A stretch of 64,000 bases of DNA from Cryptomeria japonica (Eukaryota > Streptophyta > Pinopsida > Cupressales > Cupressaceae). Below, piece after piece: positions 10,748 through 20,311 of this stretch (its first letter is position 1; every line of letters starts with the position of its first letter). The DNA lies in NCBI RefSeq assembly GCF_030272615.1, contig NW_026729289.1:49088-113087 (forward strand). Reading direction: 5' to 3'. The notes beneath the pieces are model-generated. The model searched no databases. It was not told where the DNA came from and worked only from the letters and a program-made list of their open reading frames with translations. The position numbers were made by a program, and so were the translations under genes.

Positions 10748-11249
10748 GGGGAAAGGAGTCAGTAGTGGACATAGGACCAATAACCGTCATCTTTTTGTTA
10801 ACCTCACCCCCCATTAGTAGACATAGTAGGAGCCAAAAAAAATGGTAATGGAAGGTTCATTAATTAATATCACATATACCAATAGTGGATAATTTTTTAG
10901 CTTTCTTAACCATAATTAGCCCATTACTAGGACATTTGTGCACCACTACTGGGTCATTTGTGTTTAACTACTAGGGCATTTGTCCACTACTACTAGCTAT
11001 TTAGAGTTATCTACTATTGGCGCAAAGGTGATTATGTATTGGACCAAACTTTGAAATTTTTACTTTTTGACCTTTGTGTATACAATGAATTCCACAATGT
11101 GCATCGTTACTACCCACAAGCCAAAACAATAGCTTTAAGCAGTTAAGTCACATGCATAGCGAACAAATTTTTTTTGTTGAAATCAGATGAACTGTTTAGG
11201 AGGTTAAGATGCGCAATGTTAGCTATGTCCATTACTGACTCCTTTCCTC
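10748..11249. mobile_element. Small TIR element (MITE-like), about 500 bp
   Basis: Terminal inverted repeats of about 27 bp: GGGGAAAGGAGTCAGTAGTG at the left and, reverse complemented, GAGGAAAGGAGTCAGTAATG at the right, both continuing GACATAG. TA flanks both ends (10746-10747 and 11250-11251). Inside are repeats of the type ACTAGGGCATTTGTCCACTA (about 10920-11000). There is no coding capacity. A stretch at about 11165-11200 resembles one next to the left end of the large transposon at 42380-42410. Confidence 0.7.
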
Positions 11250-11251
11250 TA

Positions 11252-11959
11252 TGTATAATTCTTGCATTTTATAGAAAATGATTTTTACTAATAGTTAAAT
11301 ATTGAAGATAATTAAATGAAACAATTAAAGATCTATAAAAATTATAATTAGAGTATTTTAACTATATAAAATAAATATTTGTTTCACACATCAAAATATT
11401 ATTTGCTAAAGAATTAAGAACATGTGGATAAAAAAAAAACCAAAAAAAAAGGCATTTTCATCTCAAATAAATGTTGTTAAGAAAAACTTCTAAAAAAAAC
11501 TAGTTTGAAATAAACATCAAATTGTATAGCATACTAACAATACTACATTGCAAAAATTAGAAGCGTATGAAATGGAGGTCCAATTGATAATTGAAAATAT
11601 GTTACATAACTTACTTCTATAATCATATAACTCCTATAAAATAGATTTCAGTCTAGACTTGAACAACATGAAGTTGCTTACTAATAGCACCTTGTCCTTT
11701 CTTTATGAATAACTTTTGCACTTCTATTTGTTTAGTGTTTTGCTGGATAAACTACAAAAATAGTTTCAGTGTCTAAAGCAAGGAGCATCAACACAGCAAG
11801 GAGCATCAACACAACTAGCATTTTCTTCTTTATGACAACTCATGTTCATGCTGCTTGTTCATAAAGTTGAAGTGTCCACAAAAACAAGTTTTTGCAGGTT
11901 GTACAACAAAACAAAGAATTCAGACTTTACCTTTATAAATATTGACATGTAAACCTCAT
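11252..11959. other. No gene seen
   Basis: AT-rich sequence with a short direct repeat (AAGGAGCATCAACACA twice at about 11780-11815). Nothing else was recognised. Confidence 0.4.
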
Positions 11960-12120
11960 TAAAAACTTAAAACATTGCTAATCATTTGATTTCATTTTAA
12001 ACTTCACACTTATTACACTTAGCATATACTTATTAACATTTATAAGATCATCTATTTCTTCCTCTTTCAACAATACTAGTACGCACACACAAGGTCAAGC
12101 AAACAATTCTACGCTTATAG
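11960..12120 (-). repeat. Kinase 3' flank; arm of an inverted repeat
   Basis: This partner arm of 10283-10480 lies just downstream of the kinase stop codon. Part of it (GGTCAAGCAAACAATTCTAC) also resembles the sequence after the second kinase at about 61040-61065, so it is original kinase 3' flank. Confidence 0.7.
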
Positions 12121-12192
12121 ATACTTAGTTCATACATCATGGTCGGCTCTCCAAACGCCATTATTCAAGCTTGACGAAGCACCCACGTAATT

Positions 12193-13314
12193 TCAAACAA
12201 TACAATCGCTATCGCTATCGCTATCTGTGCTCCCTCCGTCTTTTACTCGCTGGTTCGTCACGGTTGGGATCTGTGGGGTGTAAGCCTCTCTCCTACCTTG
12301 AAGCATCAGCACCACTTGTGCCATGTTTGGCCTGACATTCTCATCATTTTGAATGCATAACAAACTTACCAGAGCAGCTCTTCTCACCTCTTCGACATCT
12401 GCATCACTTGCAATTCTTTTATCCACAATATTTATCATGTTTCTCTGACAAATTTGCTCTTTAGCCCAAGCTGGAAGGTAATACCTACTTGATTCTTGCA
12501 CATTTAGGTCCAGATTTCTTCGGCCTGATATGATTTCCAAGAGAGTCATGCCAAAACTGTAGACATCAACCTTGAGGGTGATGGGAAGGCCAGAGACCCA
12601 TTCGGGAGCCAAGTATCCTCTCGTTCCTCTGGTAGTCGTTAGTACCTCGCTGAAATCTCTAGCTACAAGCTTTGCTAAGCCGAAGTCCCCCAACTTAGGA
12701 CTAAAATCCTTATCTAGCAGAATGTTTTCAGGCTTTATGTCGCCATGAATGATGCGATCGTTGCATTCTTCATGCAGATAAAGTAATCCATTTGCAGTAC
12801 CCAATGCGATCTCAAATCGGGTTCTCCAATCCAGTATCTTCGATTGCCGTTTTGAATTCTTTGTGAAAAGGAAAGAATTTAGAGATCCGTTGGACATGTA
12901 ATCATAAACCAGTAATCTTCGTGATCCTTGTGCACAAAATCCTTTAAGCCTCACCAAATTCTTGTGATTTGTGATTCCCACAGAGTTGATTTCCGTTCGG
13001 AATTGCTTTTCACATTGCTTTGAAACCTCCAGTTTCTTTACGGCTACAAGCGTACCATCTGTTAGAGTTCCTTTGAACACTGAACCAAATCCGCCGCTGC
13101 CCAGCTTATTTCTGAAATTCCCAGTTATGGTCTTCAACTCCTCGTAACTGAACATTCTAAGGAATGCATTCGAGGACTCTGCGCACCTTTGTGCCCGTCT
13201 TTGCCGACGCCTCCGCCACTGTAGAAATGAAAAAATTAAAGCAATGGCAAGAGCAATAATAGCAAGAAGCTCCGATAGAACAATAATCATAAATTTGTGG
13301 TGTGCCAGTGCCAT
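12193..13314 (-). CDS. Receptor-like Ser/Thr kinase, membrane-anchored, without ectodomain
   Basis: The product is 373 residues starting MALAHHKF. I chose this ATG because the paralogue at 59807 starts identically (MALTLQKF); the frame stays open upstream to 13398 but has no ATG there. Residues 8-33 form one membrane helix followed by a basic stop-transfer run. The kinase domain has GSGGFG, invariant Lys in VAVKKL (about 93), HGDIKPEN (190-197), DFG (210) and GYLAPEW. HGD replaces HRD, so it is a non-RD kinase. The sequence is closest in style to the kinase half of lectin-type (SD2-5-like) receptor kinases, but no lectin or PAN domain is encoded upstream. The tail is a Ser/Asp repeat ending DCIV. 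It probably signals from the plasma membrane with a partner receptor (inference). No breaks are seen. Confidence 0.88.
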   Translation of the reverse strand: MALAHHKFMIIVLSELLAIIALAIALIFSFLQWRRRRQRRAQRCAESSNAFLRMFSYEELKTITGNFRNKLGSGGFGSVFKGTLTDGTLVAVKKLEVSKQCEKQFRTEINSVGITNHKNLVRLKGFCAQGSRRLLVYDYMSNGSLNSFLFTKNSKRQSKILDWRTRFEIALGTANGLLYLHEECNDRIIHGDIKPENILLDKDFSPKLGDFGLAKLVARDFSEVLTTTRGTRGYLAPEWVSGLPITLKVDVYSFGMTLLEIISGRRNLDLNVQESSRYYLPAWAKEQICQRNMINIVDKRIASDADVEEVRRAALVSLLCIQNDENVRPNMAQVVLMLQGRREAYTPQIPTVTNQRVKDGGSTDSDSDSDCIV

Positions 13315-13883
13315 CAAATCACCGTCGCTTCCCGAAAAGAAACTAATGAAATGATACTTGTGTACATGCACTCCAAGCTCCCTGAAATGAATCTGCACTT
13401 TGCATGTGGGAGAAATTGAGGTCCTTCGATGAATACTGTCTGCAATGAATCTGCACTACTCCAAAGCCAATGGGTGTATATGAGTATAGACAGTCCCTTT
13501 GGGCAAAATGAGTTGGTCGTCGGAGGGGAAAATACACGTACGCGATCTTCCCAGCATATACCCCACGTGAAAAAAATAATCTCATTAGGTCTTTGTCGTT
13601 GTCATTGACTAACAGGCTTAGACCATAGCTCACCAGCATGGGTTGTTGAGAGGATTAGAAGTTGTGCCAAGCGAATTTTTGACTAATGTCAAGGAATATG
13701 CTATGATAATAGCCCAGGTTCTTGCCAAACTCGTTGAAAATGAACAAATTGTTAAAGAGATATTATGGGTTTTAAGTCATTGAGATTTAATGGCAAGGTT
13801 AAATTTAATTCAAAATGGTGCAGGGGAGGAGTGATTTAGAACTTTTTTAACATAAAGATATGTTTTATAAGTTATAAGTTATT
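13315..13883. other. Upstream region of the kinase gene
   Basis: An overlapping minus frame at 13639-13343 has no recognisable domain. It could be 5' UTR or remains of the lost ectodomain, but I find no lectin motif. Confidence 0.35.
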
Positions 13884-14163
13884 CCATTCACTAGTTTGAA
13901 AAATGACATCATAAAAAGGTTTAGAATTTCCTACTCATTTCATTCACTAGTTTGAAAAATAACATCATAAAAAGGTTTAGAATTTCCTACTCATTCCATT
14001 CACTAGTTTGAAAAATAACATCGTAAAAAGGTTTAGAATTTCCTATTCATTCCATTCACTAGTTTGAAAAATAACATCATACAAAGGTTTAGAATTTCCT
14101 ACTCATTCCATTCACTAGTTTGAAAAATAACATCATAAAAAGGTTTAGAATCTCCTACTCTCA
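13884..14163. repeat. Five tandem copies of a 56 bp unit
   Basis: Units start at 13884, 13940, 13996, 14052 and 14108. Each reads CCATTCACTAGTTTGAAAAA followed by TAACATCATAAAAAGGTTTA and a short tail. Copies differ at only a few positions, so the array is recent. Confidence 0.92.
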
Positions 14164-15234
14164 GATTATGTAGGTATGGTGTATTTTGCATGTATATAAA
14201 TAAAATTTCAAGGTGTCAGTGTTGATACTCTAAAATATTTGTAGAGAAGTTTCTATTTTATTTGTAAGAATAAAAATTCAAATACAAATAACATATAGAC
14301 ATTTGAAATGAAAATAAAATACACATGGTTTGCAAATTGTTTCCTTGCGAAGAAAAGTCATATATTGTAGAGTTGTGTCTATATACCTCTTTAATAGATG
14401 AAGATCTTGGTTAGGTGTGGATAAATAAAAAAGTTGTTTGGAATAATGCTAACTTTTTCCTTGATCTAAATCTAACTTCTAGAATATTGTTGATTTTTCG
14501 TACATTTTCCTTTCATATAAAACTGCATTCAATTGTTTAACCTAAAGAATTGAAAAGTATGTGTATTCAATGTTTTTAGAAGGAAAAGTAGGTATAGACA
14601 TTCATATTCTACAAACTATGAACTCAATTTTACTTATCATAAAATAATTTAATATTGTTATAAATTTAATAAACAATTTAATTATAATGGGTGGTTGTTA
14701 TATTAAGAAAGTAAATTTAGAAAGGATAACTCAACCATTACTATATGTTTTTTACAATGGCTATATTTCTCATTGGAGAAAGACAAAAAATATATATACT
14801 TATGTTTATGAAAATCCCCATATGATCTATTTGATAAAGATATCATATCTATTGTGATTAGGTGTTGTATGCATTGCATAGAATAATTTATTATTATTTT
14901 TTAATTAAATAATTATTTATTTGTGGTACATCTAGGATATGTGGTTATTCACACTAGGTAATTAATTGGGGACTACTTTTTAATGTTGTATTGTAATAGT
15001 GGGTTAATTGTTTTATGTGTGTGGGAGACAGAAAATGATAAATTTAGAAAAGTATTTAATGTTTGTATTAAAAAAATAAATGAAAGATCAATGATTTTAA
15101 AATAAATTCTAGAGTAAAATATAAACAAAGCGGACATATAAAGAGGTGAGAACATTATATTAATATTCTTCTTTAAAGTTAACATCTAACATATCAAATA
15201 TTTTATGCTTTTTAAATCATTTGTTTATATCTTG
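14164..15234 (-). mobile_element. Possible copia 3' LTR and AT-rich flank
   Basis: Following the copia RNase H remnant on the minus strand, TGTTAGATGTTAAC at about 15191 could be an LTR start. Segment 15100-15200 has an inverted relative at about 41280-41350. The far end and a target duplication were not found. The rest is AT-rich without genes. Confidence 0.35.
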
Positions 15235-15415
15235 CACACAATGATTATGTCAATTGTTTGCTCGCTACTAAAATATTATTGCAAATGAACAACATTAGCT
15301 TAAACAAGATCTTCAATTAATGAGCATTAACTTTTATATGCTTCACTTTATATGAAGAAGCCAAATTATTAGCAACTTGTAAGACACTTTGGTTATCACA
15401 TAATTTGGTAGTAGA
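15235..15415 (-). pseudogene. Copia RNase H fragment
   Basis: The minus strand encodes KLCDNQSVLQVANN ... YKVKHIKVNAH, matching the copia RNase H signature (CDNQSA ... KHIDI.YH). A stop follows the His and the rest of pol is missing. It is an old remnant. Confidence 0.7.
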
Positions 15416-16706
15416 ATATTACTGGACAAGGCGAAACCCCCATAAGATATCATTACAAGGCTTTTTAAGCTAAATTTTCAAGATGCCACTAAAAAGGATT
15501 GTTTAAAATGTTTAGCTAGATCTTCCATCTATTGTAGATTACACAAACATTATAGATTCTAATAATATTAGAGGTTTACCTATCTTTAATAATAAAGTTT
15601 TGAACCCCAATCTATTTTTTTGTTGACTTAGATTTAATCCAACTAAATTATGGAAAAAAATTAGAAATAGCTATAAGGACAGTGATCTTGTTAATGTGTT
15701 TAACATTGAAGAAAATTTGTTAAATTTTAAATTAGAACAAACTAGGTGATATTGGAAAAGAAACGACTACTTGAATGATAATCCTTAATTGAATGTAGAA
15801 TTAGAACGAATGGGAAAAAAGTATACCAAAAAAATATCTTGGAGTTGAAGGTCTTGGAGTTTAATTTGGCATAATAAAAACATCTTGTGCAAGTTAAAGG
15901 TCATCAAATGATTTCTTGCATCGGGGTTAACATGCTGTTTGGTTACTTCCTCACATATTCTGATAAGGTCCTATTGTCACTAGTGTGAGTCAAGACACAC
16001 CTTTTCTAGAATGTGTTTGTCTACACAAAGGGTTAGTCCCCACCTTGTTATTTCCATACCTTGGTGTAATATATCCATTTACAAAATAAGAATGCTCTAT
16101 GATGATTTTTTTGTTCATTAGTGAAAGCACAATGAAAGCTTAAGACTAGTCCATCAATCGATTTCCAATTAAATAAATCAATCTTAATCAATTGCATTTT
16201 AATGGATCAACCAACCATATATAATCTAATATCAATCAACTCTCCTTTCTTCCACTAAATTTCTTCCCTTCTCACTAACTTTTTGTTTTCTCACTAATAA
16301 TTCTTTAGTTAGTCCTTGTAGTCACTTTGGTTGAGTGCTATAAGGCACAAAATAATGCATCAACTATATCATCCTACATTCATACAAATGTTAGACATGG
16401 CATACATATAGGTGTCATAATATTATCATAATCATTGCATCGTAATATCATGCGTATACATGATTAAGACATAGAAATCCTATAGAGTCATAATCATCGC
16501 ACTATATAAGCATTAGTAAACATGTACGTATCTACATATCATGAAATCCTATATACACATGTTAGCATCATCATCATAGGTATCCATGTGGTCGTTACGA
16601 ATCCATGTGCATTGTGATATATCATAGAAATTATAAGCTTGATCACATAGATAAAGAAAATCATAGATATCCTAGTAACCATAATATGCATCAAATAAAT
16701 ATTATA
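15416..16706. other. Intergenic; no gene recognised
   Basis: AT-rich. Segment 16330-16700 is rich in CATA/ATCATA words, as are 17797-17950 and 28140-28510 (the latter inside the Tat-like element), so it may be a decayed piece of a related element. The frame at 16832-16539 (minus) has no motif. Confidence 0.35.
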
Positions 16707-16723
16707 ACATAGACCATAAATAA

Positions 16724-17779
16724 TTGCCATGGATTGGCATGATATCAAGGATTTGGAGGACCTTGAGTATAGACCAAAAAAAGAAGGGGAGGCTACGATG
16801 ACCCCGAGAACTAAGAGTAGCAGAAAAACCAATCCTTGATGGTGGGCGACAAGCTAATTTAAATCCAGTAGTAGAAAAATGTACGTCCTAGAGACCCCCA
16901 TCAGGAGGAAAATAAAATTGACCAAGTAAAGTGGGTCCAAAGACAAGGACCACGAGATTAGGTTGGAAATCCCCATCAATGTGGATAATGAGAAATAGGA
17001 GACACTAATTAAGGAGAATGAAGGTGATAAAAGGGGGAGAAGGTGTTGGAAGTCCTGATTTTGGAGGTCACTAGGGGCCAGGAGAACTACTAGAAGTGGG
17101 TGGATAAGGAAATTGGAACCCTAAAAGATGGGATTAAGGGAATTATTGAAACTTTCATGGAGTCCCCTAGGCCTAGTAAAAATGAAAAGATCATGAGCAT
17201 GATTTAGAATATATCTCAGGATGTTGAAACTATGAAGATCTTCCACGAGCGCAAAATTGATAAGTTGGAAGAGTATGTGAATGACATCAAAGACAACTTG
17301 AATAATCTAGTGGAAATTAGCAGGGAGGCGATGAGTAATAGTGCTGGAGGTTTGGAGAAAATTAATGCCATGATGACCGACTATAGAAGCAGACCCATAG
17401 CCAGTGATCCTCCCTTGGGGGAAAAACAAAAAAGGAATGCTTCAGAGGGTGGCCAAAGTGCTGCTGGAGGGAAGACTAGTTTGGGTCCCTGTACTAGGAC
17501 AATGAGTTAGAGCCAGGACCAAGGTACCTCCAAATTCATCATGGAGGATCTGGAGGAAATCAACAAGAAAATTATTTAGAAGAATACTGAATTAGTGCAC
17601 TCACCCAGTTGAGGGCCTTTTCCTATCTTTTTTGGAGACTTTTTTTTTCTTTGGGGTGTTGGGTCTTTGTGGGGTTTATCCCCTATTTCTCTTATGATTC
17701 ATGTCTTTTTGGCTGCTGCCCTTGGTTTGTAAAACTTTGGGTTTCAAGTCCCTGTAAAACCTATTTATCTTTATCAAAA
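16724..17779 (+). mobile_element. LINE-like retroposon with 17 bp target duplication
   Basis: It is flanked by ACATAGACCATAAA(T/C)AA at 16707-16723 and 17780-17796, a 17 bp duplication with one mismatch, typical of target-primed reverse transcription. The 1,056 bp insert opens near ATGGATTGGC and holds a frame at 17232-17510 with charged helical sequence (DKLEEYVNDIKDNLNNL) like a coiled-coil ORF1. Its 3' end (GCTGCTGCCC ... CTTTATCAAAAA) resembles plant L1-type tails. There is no endonuclease or RT, so it is non-autonomous or internally deleted. Several stops interrupt the upstream frame. Confidence 0.75.
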
Positions 17780-17796
17780 ACATAGACCATAAACAA

Positions 17797-18340
17797 CATA
17801 GGATCATGTACACAAAATCATATAAACAGTAGATCATGCATAGAAAATCATGTAGACATTATATAGTCACTGCCAAAAATAATGCATCTCATATACATAT
17901 CAAAAAATCACATCAATGTACAAAATTGGAGTGACTAACAAAAATGGAGCTCATAGGCTTGATCAAAATAAATAAGTGTCTCATATAAAGATAACAAATC
18001 AACGAGTGTTTCCTCCAACCTCTAAGCGAGAGTGCCTCTCCACTTGAGGCTGAGATTGTCTTGCATCACCTTGCTTTAACGATTCCTTAGGTGCTATCTT
18101 GGGTGGCTTCATAGGTCCCTCTACCTCTCCACTACTAGCTATCGTCTAAGAGCGTGTCCTATGGATGGCTGTGTAACTTAGTGCCCTCTGACCAAGAGGT
18201 ACTATATCCTCATACATAGATCTTCAGCACTAGATCTCTCAACTTGCATCTGGTATCTTATGAGCAAGATCTGTTATTGATGCATCCATGTCTAGTGAAT
18301 ATAACAACTTATAGAGCACATCATTAACATTATTGATTTT
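17797..18340. other. Unassigned; possible decayed retroelement
   Basis: CATA-rich sequence, then 18000-18300 with slightly higher GC and no intact frame. No domain was recognised on either strand. Confidence 0.3.
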
Positions 18341-18830
18341 ACCTTTCATTTTATCTAAAAAACAATTTTAAAATAAGATGGACAAAGATTTCTTTAATAA
18401 ATATTTTTAAATTGTATTTTACATCAAATTTACTCTTCTCATCAAAGACCTAAAACTCATGATATCTCTTCTGAATTTGTTAGTTTTCAACGAGTTCGAC
18501 AATAACTTGCGCAATACTATGATCCACACAATCATGAAAATGGCTATAAAACCCTAAAGATACAGCAATGAATAAACTACCTTCATACACTTTATCGCAA
18601 AAGACCGTACATCGTGGACAACTTCTAATCTTCCCACCCACCGCCGCCGGTGAGCCTTTGTCTAGCCATGTTAGCCAATGCCAACGATCTGGAGTCAGTC
18701 AAGTCAAGAGTCTTGGCCGGTGGAAGAACGGCAATTGCGTACAATCAACTGAAGCATTGAAAAGTCGCCAAAATCATCCAGTAAAAGAGACTTTCGAGTC
18801 AGATTTGAATACGATGAGTAAGAAATGAGT
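18341..18830. other. Patchwork of sequences also found upstream of the GH17 and kinase genes
   Basis: Segment 18341-18440 resembles 59090-59200 and 59350-59480 upstream of the second kinase (TTTCTTTAATAAATAT, CATCAAATTTA(C/A)(T/G)C). Segment 18690-18770 shares AGTCTTGGCCGGTGGAAGAA with the GH17 upstream region. A small frame (18568-18828, 86 codons) follows a TATAAAACCC sequence at 18545-18554, but I recognise no domain in it. Confidence 0.4.
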
Positions 18831-19531
18831 AATTATAAATTTCACATATTTCTTAATGTTTAAGAAATGAGTAATTTGTTCATATCTCATTTTATTTCCA
18901 TTTCTTTTAAGGTACATCGCGAATTCAACAATCAAAAGTTAATTATATATATAATTTTTTAGGGTGTAAAGTTGTTATTTACTCTTTGATATTCGAGTAG
19001 AGTGAGTAAAATTAATAGATAACTAATTATATTGTTCTTTGTTGTATATAATGAATTGGAGGAATACCTCAAGTGAAGATTATCATCTATATTCAAACTA
19101 TCTCATTTCTTAAAGATTTTAAGAACCACTTCACAATGTTAATTTTTTCACTATTTATATTATAATAATTAAAATTGCAACATGATATAATTAGTTATTA
19201 GTCTTTGTATTTGTCAGGCAATTATATATTATAAATTTTCTTACTCAAAGTAAGCATTTCTTTTTTAATTTAAACTTTTTAATCAAGAATATTTTTACAA
19301 AAATTATTAGAGATTCTTCTTGATCAAGGAAATTCACATCTTCCTACAACCTTTACGTCAATTGTTGACTTGAGGAGAACTATCAATTAATAACAATTAT
19401 TAATGTCTTTTATGATGATCACAAAGTCACTCCATTTGTGGATTTATTGATTTATAGTGATTTGTTTGCAAGTGAGTCATGACATATTGTACAACCAAAA
19501 ATGGGGTTACAAACTTACATAACATAAATTT
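18831..19531. other. AT-rich intergenic
   Basis: No gene, RNA or repeat was recognised. It is the original flank of the Tat-like insertion and continues at 32531. Confidence 0.4.
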
Positions 19532-19536
19532 CAAGT

Positions 19537-20288
19537 TGTAGACACCTAAAATTGTCATGTCTAATTAAATAAATATTTTATTTATTTAATTACTTTAGCC
19601 AAATTCTTCTATTAATTAAATAAATCTTTATTTATTTAATTAATTCATTTATCCTCTTCTAGCCTCATTTCTCATTTAAATAAATATATTTATTTATTTA
19701 AATTATCCTTTTCCTAAATTAAATAAATATTTTATTTATTTAATTGATCCCACCTTTTCTACCCATGACACATGTCATTCATCTCTTAATTCATACACTA
19801 CCTCCCCCCTTTCATTATTTTATTATTTTCTTTACCTACCCTCTAATCATAGCCAACCTCTTTTAAACCTCTCAATCTTATCCCTCCATTTCGTATAGTG
19901 TCCTCCAAAGAAGGAGATGCTTCCTTCATTATCAACCCTAATCAATCAATCTATGCATCATAACTAACTACTTGATCAATTGACTACACTACGCTTTTCA
20001 TATGTGATCCTACTTGCAACCACATTCTGTTCTTTGTTGAGCTCTTGTGCACACATAAAATCTAAGAGCAAATATATCAAGCAAGATCAATGGAGATAGG
20101 AAGACTGGAGATTCAAACCCTATTGGACATGTGATGGTATAATCTTTATGATTTCATTTGATTTGCATTGTCTTGGGTAATCTTCATATGTTATGGTGGA
20201 TCTTTGTTGTTGTTAGGCTAGGGTTTTGTGGTTGAATCCATTTAGTCTTTCAATATTGTTATTGTTGTATCCATTTTCACCATAAACA
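19537..20288 (+). repeat. 5' LTR of the Tat-like element
   Basis: 752 bp, TG...CA ends. The first 200 bases hold palindromic ATTAAATAAATATTTTATTT blocks. It lacks about 45-50 bp present in the 3' LTR and in the solo LTR, and where those have TATATAAGG it reads CTCCAAAGAAGG (19902-19914), so its TATA box is lost. Confidence 0.92.
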
Positions 20289-20311
20289 TTTTGGCATGCC
20301 CGGTGGGACTC
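20289..20311 (+). other. Primer binding site of the Tat-like element
   Basis: Right after the LTR the sequence reads TTTTGGCATGCCCGGTGGGA, a TGGC...-type site as used by Tat-like plant elements rather than the initiator-Met site. The exact tRNA was not determined. Confidence 0.7.

Noticed and set aside
13315-13398. Upstream extension of kinase 1 to 13398
   Set aside because: There is no ATG. The paralogue starts at the residue equivalent to 13314.
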